Assembly: GCF_000208745.1 (NCBI RefSeq)
Contig: NC_030853.1
Span: 2,677,187-2,741,186, forward strand
DNA length: 64,000 nucleotides
Reading direction: 5' to 3'
Source: Theobroma cacao
Lineage: Eukaryota > Streptophyta > Magnoliopsida > Malvales > Malvaceae
Numbering within the stretch: position 1 is the stretch's first letter; every line of letters starts with the position of its first letter. This document shows positions 56,424 through 64,000 of this stretch, piece after piece. The notes below the pieces were generated by a model that was given only the letters and a program-made list of their open reading frames with translations, was not told the origin of the DNA and searched no databases. The translations under genes were made by a program, and so were the position numbers.

Positions 56424-56564
56424 TATGCGGAGATCCTTCGTCCATGCCTTCCCGTTGTTGTGTCTCCTTAAATACCCCTTTTTTTTCTCTCTAAATCCTC
56501 GCAACAATCCTCGAAATCCCTCCTCTGTCCCTTTGTTTCCTCTGTTTTAGTAAAACTTTCAGCA

Positions 56565-58799
56565 ATGGCTCTCAAAGCTGTTCATGTCTCCGACGTGCCG
56601 AACCTCGACCAAGTCCCGGAAAACGCTTCTCTTTCTCTCTACTCAACCCGTTTTTCCAAAGGTAACGTCAACTTTTAAACTTTCACCATCTTTGATTCTT
56701 GTTTCTTGTTTCTTGTTTCTTGGTCATGATTAAAATATGGGTTTTAATTTGTTTTGGTTTTCTGTTGTTGTACGTAGGGTTGGAGTTGAACAGGGCGACA
56801 TCGTTTAGGATACCAAAGTTTTTGGTGATAGGGCATCGAGGGCATGGCATGAACATGCTACAAAGCTCTGATTCAAGAATGAAAGCCATTAAAGAAAACT
56901 CCATTCTCTCCTTCAACTCTGCCGCTAAATCTCCCATTGACTTCATTGAATTTGACGTTCAGGTAAGGATTCAAATTCCCCAACATTTTTCTTTCGTTAA
57001 ATCTGGTTTGTTCTTTGTCAACTTTTCTTTTTTTCTCGTCTTTGGATTAATCGAAATCTTCATAACACATGAAACCACGTTCTTGTGTCGGGTTGGCGGC
57101 GTACGCTCGCCGCGAACGACAAGGTGTTTTGTCTTAATCTGGTGGGGTGGTTGGATGGGTTCTTTTTCTTCTTCCCCACGTGCCTACAAGCGCTTTTAAG
57201 TTTACTTTTTCCTTAATTGAAGTAATTTTCTATTAATAGGATTTAGTTTTTCTTTTTCCCAATTGGAAGATTACTGATGGTGTTCATTTTCTTGCTGGGA
57301 TTTCGTGGGTTTTTTTTTTAACAAAATAAAATTTAAAAAAGATTTTGATTTTGAGAAATTTATGAAAGAGTTTGGAGGTGGTGAAAAATGGGCAAATGAG
57401 CCAATCAATCACAGGAAGTAAAGCAAGCGATTGTGGTTTTTTGTAGGTGACAAAAGATGACTGCCCTGTCATTTTCCATGACGACGTTATCCTCTCTGAA
57501 GAAAATGTATGTTCCACTTTTCTTTTCTTTTCTTTTCTTTTCTTTATTTTTTAAGCTTTAACCAATTACCAAGGGTTAAAAATTTTCCATTACCACGTGT
57601 TTCTGATAATTGATTTGGGTTTTCTTCCAGGGTACTGTGTTTGAGAAGAGAGTCACGGAGTTGTGTTTAGCAGAATTCCTTTGCTATGGACCCCAGAGGG
57701 AAGCAGGGAAAGAGGGGAGATGTTTGCTGAGGAAAACAAAAGATGGGAAAATTGTTAAGTGGGAGGTTGAAACTGATGATCCACTTTGTACCCTGGAAGA
57801 AGCTTTCCAGAGAGTTGAGCCTTCTTTGGGTTTCAATATTGAGTTGAAATTTGATGACAATATTGTTTATCAGCAAGATTATCTCGTCCATGTTCTCCAA
57901 GTCATCTTGCAGGTATATCAATGGAGGAAATCTACATCCTGCGATAAGCTTTGTTTTTTTTTTTCTTCTAGGGACTGGCTAGACATTTTGTTCTTAATTG
58001 CTGTGAATTTTGTTATGTGACAGGTGGTGTTTGAGTTTGCTAAAGATAGACCCATAATCTTCTCTAGTTTCCACCCTGATGCAGCTCAGCTTGTTAGGAA
58101 GTTACAGAACAACTATCCTGTAAGGATTCTAGCTACATTTTTAATGGATCAATATCTCTGCATGTTATTTTTGGACTTTTTTTAATGTTTATCTTGGAAA
58201 ATCAACAGGTTTTCTTCTTAACAAATGGTGGGACAGAACTTTACTATGATGTGAGGAGAAATTCCCTGGAGGAGGCCATAAAGGTCTGCCTGGAAGGAGG
58301 TTTACAAGGGATTGTTTCAGAGATCAAAGGAGTGTTTAGAAATCCAGGAGCACTGCCTAAGATCAAAGAGTCTAAGCTCTCCCTCCTGACATATGGCAAA
58401 CTGAAGTAAGTTCCTAAAACTCTTATGTTGCTTTCTGACTGTTTTAAAAGGTTGTCATAGTCAAATGTTGAGTGGCATTTCCTTCTCCAACTTAACAGCC
58501 TAAAGTTTGAACAGGCTGCTTTTTAAAGCTTGGAAGGTTCTGTCTAACTTTGAAACTTTGCTTGTTACTGCAGCAATGTACCAGAGGCTGTTTACATGCA
58601 ATATTTAATGGGAATTGATGGGGTGATAGTAGACTTTGTTCAAGAGATCTCACAGGCTTTGAGCGACATGATCAAGCCTGCCAAGGCAGTTCCTGCAGAG
58701 GAAGGGAATGGGGAGGCTGAGGCAAAATCACAGCTTCAGTTTTCACAGCAGGAGCTCTCATTTCTGTTAAAGCTAATCCCAGAGTTGATACAGCACTAA
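56565..58799 (+). CDS. Glycerophosphodiester phosphodiesterase (GDPD)
   Basis: The enzyme cleaves glycerophosphodiesters, released from phospholipids, to glycerol-3-phosphate and an alcohol. This helps plants recycle lipid phosphate. Seven exons join in frame: 56565-56661, 56778-56962, 57447-57506, 57631-57912, 58024-58119, 58209-58405 and 58574-58799, for 380 residues. The catalytic set is complete: HRGH at 52-55 in IGHRGHGMN, Glu90 and Asp92 in FIEFDVQ, His105 in VIFHDD, and Glu185 with Lys187 in NIELKF. No signal peptide or membrane segment is visible. The length and start (MALKAVHVSDVPNLDQVP) match the small plant GDPD1-3 group. Neighbouring genes suggest the GDPD2 (At5g41080) lineage. 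Three P1BS-like sites upstream predict induction by phosphate shortage. Confidence 0.95.
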
Positions 58800-59686
58800 T
58801 ACTTGCCCCCTAACACCTATTGTTTTGCCAATTTTAACCCTTTTGGGCCTGTAACCCAGTTACACGTTTGTAGATAACTTCGTTTTTTTAAGGTGGAAAA
58901 TCTTTCAGACTATCATTTTCTCTCTCTGAACATCGAAATTTGGAAGAGAAAATTGTCTCTTGCTTTTGTCTCTTCAGAGTCCATAACATTATGAACAATA
59001 ATACAATATAAAAATAGAAAGAGGGGATTAGAATCAAAGACCATCTATCATACTCCTAGTCGTTTCATTGATCATCAAATCAGTGGTTCCATAAGCTGAA
59101 TGGAATGCCGAACGAGCTATCATTCTTTAAAATAAAAAAAAGATTTAATGCAAACCATGTGGGAATGATGTAGATGTTCATGACTAATATAAATATATAA
59201 AATAAAATTTTTAATAAAAAATAATCTTACATTTAGATAGTTAATCTTTCTAACGAGTGGTGGTCAGATACTTGCTTAGCTTAGATCCTGCAAAAAAAAA
59301 AAAAAAAAAACCTAACAACTGATCTAACTGATGAACAACTACTTCATTATTTCTCTCGATAGAAATTAATGATTCTGAACTTCCTCTGTTTTAGATAGAA
59401 AGATTCTCCTGTAAAGCAAAGACAATATATGTAAATCCATCCATTAATATTACAGTTGCAGTTGTACAGATTATAGGTTAAATTAATGAGATTTTATTAA
59501 ATTAAGAGGTATACTACAATATTTATTACCTAATTGGACTATAATACTATATTTAGTTCAAAGTTGTACTAGAATATTATTAATAGGATTAGTCTTTTAT
59601 ATATATATAATATATCATTTAGGTCTATAACATATAGAATTTGATAATACAAGATTTCTCATATAGGAGATTTCTGATTCTCACAG
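58800..59686. other. GDPD 3' flank and AT-rich spacer
   Basis: It contains the expected 3' UTR of GDPD, an A run of 18 at about 59291-59309 and TA-rich sequence near 59595. No first exon for the NudC-like gene was recognised here. Confidence 0.45.
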
Positions 59687-59806
59687 CAAATGTCGAAGCT
59701 GACTCCAAACGAAGCAAACAGTCTTGACATGGAGAACCATTCATGGGGTCAAAACCTGCAAGAGGTGAGTGTTAGCATTCCAGTGCCTCATGGAACCAGA
59801 TCAAGG
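59687..59806 (+). pseudogene. NudC-like (CS domain) exon fragment, cut by an LTR element
   Basis: After a splice-acceptor-like TTCTCACAG, an open frame reads MSKLTPNEANSLDMEN, then HSWGQNLQEVSVSIPVPHG, then TRSR. This matches the start of the NudC/CS (p23-like) domain in small plant NudC-like chaperones (pattern YSWTQTLQEV.V.IPVP.GTKSR). The frame ends exactly where the LTR begins (TGTCATGTGG at 59807). The remainder of the domain would be expected on the far side of the element, outside the window. The upstream exon was not found, so this could be a live gene broken by insertion or an older fragment. Confidence 0.7.
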
Positions 59807-60689
59807 TGTCATGTGGGGTTCTACAGACACCCCAACCGTGCGACCTTGGGCTCGCCCTTAACTTGACCTCCAAACCCAAGTCAGCATAATATGCCTAACA
59901 GCTGATTTCCTCTAGGCCACAAGGACCAAGAGGCAACACAATGATGCAGGATGCAATGCAACTTACCAACCAGCCCACACAAAGCTTTCGGCCCCCAGTG
60001 CGCACCTTTCACCCGTAGACAGCACAGGCAGCACGCACCCAGCATAGACAGCACGCACCCAGCAGAGGGTATTCGGTTGGCAGGCACACAACACCTTCAC
60101 CAGCACTCTGGACAGTGCACACTCACACCGGCAGGCAGGAAATGGCCTTAGGCCAGCAAGCACACAAGCAGCAAAGAGAAGGTAGGAGAGAGGAAGAGAG
60201 GAAGAGAGAATTTGAGAGCGAATGAGAGTGTATTGATTCCCAAAAATCTGCTGTACACAATTTACAAAGCCTATATATATTATGTTTTCCCTCCAAAATC
60301 TCCAAAATTCCCCCCAAAAGTCAAGGCAGTTGATGGGATGGCTTTTGACGGGAAACTCTAAAATTTGGGCACTGTTGGGCGGTTTAGGCAGCAGAATTGC
60401 TATAGTAGCGGGCTGGAGTGCTTGGGCCACGCCAGGCAAGCTGCATAAGCGCTGGGCGCGCGAGCTGCTCTAGGCCTCGCACAAACTGTCTGTCTGAGCT
60501 GTGCGGGCTGTCTGTCTGGAGCTGTGCAAGTTGGCTCGCCTAAGGGCCTGTGTTCTGCACCCTTGCCAGCAGCTTCCTCCTGACTAGCACACCCCAGGGG
60601 GGTTCATCTCCTAGTGATACTCCTCCATGTTCCATCACTCCACCACACTTCCGGGCACCATCTACGGGTCTGAACCGCGCCCCGTGATA
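59807..60689 (-). repeat. 3' LTR of the Gypsy element (left copy)
   Basis: The outer border is TGTCATG on the plus strand. The inner border is TATCACGGGG on the minus strand, a G-to-A variant of the expected TG start, directly after the polypurine tract. A TATA-like run (60271-60283, minus) is followed by a leader-like pyrimidine-rich stretch. A short tandem repeat, CAGCACGCACCCAGCA, occurs twice at 60029-60064. Confidence 0.8.
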
Positions 60690-60702
60690 CCCTCCCCCAC
60701 CT
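60690..60702 (-). other. Polypurine tract
   Basis: On the minus strand AGGTGGGGGAGGG sits immediately before the LTR start. This is the second-strand primer position in LTR elements. Confidence 0.75.
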
Positions 60703-60830
60703 AAGCTGGCAGCGTCCTCGCTGCCGTGAGGAAGACGTCAATCTAGTATCGGAACTGCCACCAGTCCTCCGCGGACCACCATCTTGTTTCACCCTCAGGC
60801 AGTTCCCTTTCCACCTCATGTGGGCCCTGA
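60703..60830 (-). pseudogene. Remnant of the Gypsy pol C-terminus
   Basis: On the minus strand the words LPEGETRWWSAEDWWQF, then IDVF and VGEGITG, follow the pattern of the last residues of plant chromoviral pol (ATWE..EDLWQF...F......RTSP.QVGE). A stop separates the parts. It shows that the end of pol was once present. Confidence 0.6.
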
Positions 60831-61264
60831 CCAGTCTTTCCCGAGTGGTCAGTGTCCTTCGTGCGCCCCCGACGCGGTCTGCGTGCCCCGCGCTGTCCAT
60901 CCAGGCGCCCCGCGTTGCCACTCTGCTGGCGCGGCCATTCAGGTTGCTTGCACGCTGACTTTGCCCACTTATGAGCCCAGGGGGTTTCTGTGCCTCCGCA
61001 CCCCACTCTGCGCCCTGACCCTGCGCCTCCTGCGCGTCCCACAACTTGGGTCTGATAACACCCTGTCATCACACTCAAAACTAGGGCCTGTCGCCCCCTC
61101 ATAGTCACTGATGCGCTGCAGCCTGCAGTCGTGCCCTGCTGCTGAGCCACATCCCTTCGATGCCTCCTCCTAGCAAACCCACCTCGGCTATACTGGACCC
61201 CGTTCAGCCCCTCAGCTCTCTCTGCCTTGGTCGGGTGGAAGGTAGGCATATGCAGAAGGCCTTC

Positions 61265-63720
61265 CTACCTAACGCTCGACACATTTCCTGCTGGTGGAGT
61301 AGGTCGGTCTGGATCCTTGGCTGGCACCTCGCCATTAGACCCTTCACTAACTCTCGGACCTTCTGCCGTCTCTAGTGCGCGCCTTGCCCTCGGGTGTTTC
61401 AGCTGCGCGCTCATCCGCATCGCCCCCTCTCGGCTTTCTTGGTCGTGCGCACTCTCATCGCGGGAAACCCTACCTCGCGCTCGGGTGTCGATGTTCTGTC
61501 GTGCCGCACCATCCGGCATTGGCCTCTGCCTCACACGCCCCCGACGACTGCGTCTGCGCGACTTACCCTGCTGCGTGCCAAAACTGCTTGTTCCAGTCAT
61601 CTGCACGCCTCCGCGTGGTCTAGCGACAGCAGATTTTCTGCTGGTCATGCTGCTCTCCCTCGAGCCAGCATGCCTAGTGGAGCAAGGCGGGCATGACACT
61701 AACGTCCGGTGTATCCTCGAGTGTCCTGCCCCACAAATGTCGTGGCATTCTTTTAGCGACAGCTTCCTTAAGCCCTCATGCTGTGGCTTATGCGGTCTGT
61801 CGACCTTGGCACGCCTCAGTCCATCACTCACATGGACCAACCTGGCCTTTTCTACCTCTGCACTCTCTAGGATGGGCTGCTCAATGGGGTCAGGCGTCTT
61901 GCCTTCCTTGATGTGCAGCAGCAGCTCTGCGCGCACCTTATTGCTGGCTGGTGGTGTGGCCTCCCTACTTAGCTCCCCAGCCACTGGATTGGCACCACCC
62001 GATTGATGTTCCGACACTTCCAGCACCTCATCCGGGGCCTCAACTATGCTGTTTGGGGTGTCCTCTAGACTCCGTACAGCAGCACATATTTGCTCACCCT
62101 CGACAAGCTGTATGGCAGACAATGTTTTAGTCGGTTGAGCGCACCCCCGTCGAACAAGTACTATGCACTGCCCCTTTGAGCCTAAGATGCATATGCAGTC
62201 ATTGTGCGGCACGAGAAAGGCTTGAATCCGCTCCAAGAAATCGAGCCCCATCACAACCTCGTAGTCATCCATCTGGATCACTTCAATATCCTCTGTCCAG
62301 TGCCACTCTCCTAGCTGTACGTCGATCCCCTTGGCAATGCCTTTCGTGCGAACCCATTTGGAGTTGACAGTCTTCACCCAACCTCCAGCGCTATTAGCTT
62401 TTAAGCCTAACTTGGCAGCACCTTGTTCGGACACAAATAAATCAGAGACGCCCATGTCCACCAAGGCCTCCACTTGCTGACCCGCCACCACCATGTCTGC
62501 ATATATGAGCCCCTTGGCTCGTTTGCCACCTTTGCATACTGCTTCCAGCTGCATTGACCCCAATCGGACTGTCTCATCCCCTTGCTGCTCTTCCTCCTCC
62601 GAGGCAATAGCAACTAGCTTTGCTCGCTTTGGGCAGTCTCTCACAAAGTACGGGCCTTCACATAGGAAGCAGCTCTTGGGTTTGTCTTCCTTGCTGCCGG
62701 AAGGCTTCCCCTTCCATGTGGGGTTGCCCTTCTATGGCGATTGTGGCTTGCCATTGCCACCGTCCTCATCTCGGGACTGTTTCCCCTTGTCCGCCCAGCC
62801 CTTGCCTTTATCTCTTGGCTTGGCTGGCTCGATTCTGTCTTTATCCAGACGAGAGTAATCGATCAAGCCTTCGGCCACTGCCATGGCACGCGTGAGGTCC
62901 TGCACACCCCTACGCTGCAGCTCCTGCTTACCCCATGGCTTCAAGCCATCCATGAAGGTGAAGAGGGCCTCTTTCTCGCCCAAGTCACCCACTTGCAAAG
63001 CTAGATCACTGAACTCCCAGACATATTCCCGAACATCACCCTTTTGGACCAACCGACACAGCTTCCCCCTCGCCTTATCCATGGCATACTCGGGGTAGAA
63101 TTGCTTGCGTAACTCGATCTGAAAATCGACCCAAGTGCCTATCGGAGCTCCCCCGAGCCTATCGTCGCACCGACGCCTCCACCACAACAGCGCGGTGTCG
63201 CCTAAGTACATGGATGCCGTGGTAATCCGTGTTGATCCCAGTCACCTTGAAATACTGCTCTAGCCCCCACAAGAAATTGTCGATCTCCTTGGCATCTCTC
63301 ATGTCGCAGAACTCCTTGAGCTTTGGCACCTCAAGCCTCACCTCCGGGCGGACAGCAGCCTCGTAGCCACCCTCAGCTCTTGCCCACCCAGACTTCAGTC
63401 CTCAAGTCCTCCAACTCGCGCTGCAAGATCTCCACCACACTCTCGAGCTGAGAATTCGGCTCAACCACATTCTCAAGCATCTCCCGCACTATCTCCTGAA
63501 CCTCACCCTTGAGCTCTTCATCTTGGTCATTGAGCTCCTCAACGTGCTCCTCCTGCACGTCCAAGCGATCCCTCATGTCACCCACTGCCACCTCTACTCG
63601 AGACACCCTCGCGTTAAGAGCAGATATGAGGTCTCAGGAGCAAGACTTTCCCCTTCGACTTGCACGGGTTTCTCTACCCTCGGGCACCGGTTCTGGAAGA
63701 TTAGACCCACTGGTTGTCAT
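61265..63720 (-). pseudogene. Gypsy gag-protease, broken
   Basis: Gag forms the particle and the protease processes it. The start MTTSGSNLPEPVPEG at 63720 leads to a coiled-coil segment, then the gag core (ALLWWRRRCDD, WVDFQIELRKQFYP, FMDGLKPW), a CCHC-type knuckle near 62680, and an aspartic protease (about 62520-62180). The frame is interrupted by a TGA near 63635, frameshifts near 63385 and 63225, and a TAG at 62732-62734. The protease active site reads DMGVSDLF instead of DTGxSDLF. The knuckle has Tyr in place of its His (CFLCEGPYFVRDC). The last 250 residues after the protease are Arg- and Glu-rich and match nothing I recognise. Confidence 0.85.
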
Positions 63721-63900
63721 CCTCTCCACTCAGTCACCTCTAGTGCAGCTTGCAAACCGATCGCACACTGTTCACAAACTGACCCCCAACAACACTGTTT
63801 GGCTTGCAACAGACCCAGCAACACAGCTTGCCTCGCCCACTGTTTTAGCACATTGCCTGACTCGCAACTGACCTAGCAGCACTGCCTAGCTCGCAGCTGA

Positions 63901-63914
63901 TGGCTCTGATACCA
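63901..63914 (-). other. Primer-binding site for initiator tRNA-Met
   Basis: On the minus strand TGGTATCAGAGCCA lies two bases inside the right LTR. It is complementary to the 3' end of plant initiator tRNA-Met, the usual primer of many Gypsy and Copia elements. Confidence 0.9.
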
Positions 63915-63916
63915 CC

Positions 63917-64000
63917 TGTCACGTGGGGGTTCTACAGACACCCCAACCGTGCGTCCTTAGGCTCGCCCTTAGCTTGGCTTCCAAACCCAAGTTAGCCTAG
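63917..64000 (-). repeat. 5' LTR of the Gypsy element (right copy, truncated by the window end)
   Basis: The 84 visible bases align with 59807-59890 with about nine differences and one indel, mostly transitions. The remaining 800 bases lie outside the window. Confidence 0.85.

Larger units (their letters stand above)
59807..64000 (-). mobile_element. Gypsy-type LTR retrotransposon lacking RT and integrase, continues past window end
   Basis: The left LTR (59807-60689) and the start of a right LTR (63917-64000) begin with the same sequence (TGTCAYGTGGGG, CTACAGACACCCCAACCGTG). On the minus strand a tRNA-iMet primer site follows the right LTR, then gag and protease. A short remnant of the pol C-terminus and a polypurine tract come before the left LTR. 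Reverse transcriptase, RNase H and integrase are absent from the 3.2 kb interior. GC content is far above the neighbourhood. The element is non-autonomous and its frame is broken. Confidence 0.88.

Noticed and set aside
55995..56445. Minus-strand frames upstream of the GDPD gene
   Set aside because: This is a less AT-rich promoter region. The peptides match nothing and overlap the P1BS sites.
60784..62006. Long plus-strand open frames in the Gypsy interior
   Set aside because: They lie opposite the gag-protease frame in GC-rich DNA, where stops are rare by chance, and show no domain. The minus-strand frame has clear gag and protease motifs.
1..64000. CRISPR arrays, operons or bacterial-type systems
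   Set aside because: There is no regular repeat-spacer pattern, and all genes have plant exon-intron structure.

Overview
This window is nuclear DNA of a flowering plant, most likely a eudicot. The evidence is genes with many introns and GT-AG borders, strongly AT-rich intergenic DNA, plant-specific families (RLCK-VII kinase, EXO70, plant DRB, plant GDPD), plant-type nuclear tRNA-Glu and tRNA-Gln genes, and plant L1, Copia and Gypsy retroelements. No species can be named from sequence alone. A run of 240 N marks an assembly gap.

Layout. 1-6.3 kb: a decayed L1-type LINE. 6.7-7.9 kb: a Copia pol fragment. 8.6-9.9 kb: an AT-rich element with three internal tandem repeats. 10.9-14.3 kb (-): a CTD-interacting (CID/RPRD-like) protein. 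15.5-16.2 kb: a MITE. 17.7-19.8 kb (-): an intronless EXO70 exocyst gene. 21.7-24.6 kb (+): a type II membrane, glycosyltransferase-like protein of unknown function. 28.1-31.4 kb (+): a CDG1-like receptor-like cytoplasmic kinase. 31.4-36.4 kb: MITE-type repeats, one with a GC-rich hairpin core. 36.5-36.8 kb: tRNA-Glu and tRNA-Gln genes with decayed copies between them. 39.4-42.3 kb (+): a DHHC S-acyltransferase. 44.3-46.1 kb (+): a double-stranded-RNA-binding (DRB) protein. 47.8-48.9 kb (-): a short SIN3-like protein. 49-56 kb: repeats, the gap and an orphan promoter-like stretch. 56.6-58.8 kb (+): a glycerophosphodiester phosphodiesterase with three candidate phosphate-response (P1BS) sites upstream. 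59.7 kb: a NudC-domain exon cut exactly at the edge of a Gypsy-type LTR element that runs past the window end.

Gene relationships. The protein genes are ordinary single transcription units, not operons. From memory of Arabidopsis gene numbering, the order CID, membrane protein, CDG1, DHHC, DRB matches a block on Arabidopsis chromosome 3. The order DHHC, DRB, GDPD matches a block on chromosome 5. The window therefore looks like an ancestral order that was split by duplication and loss in Arabidopsis. I found no CRISPR array and no clearly new multi-gene system. The most distinctive items are the short SIN3-like gene, the duplicated Glu-Gln tRNA cassette, the hairpin-array element, the P1BS cluster, and the pol-deleted Gypsy element sitting in a NudC-like exon.
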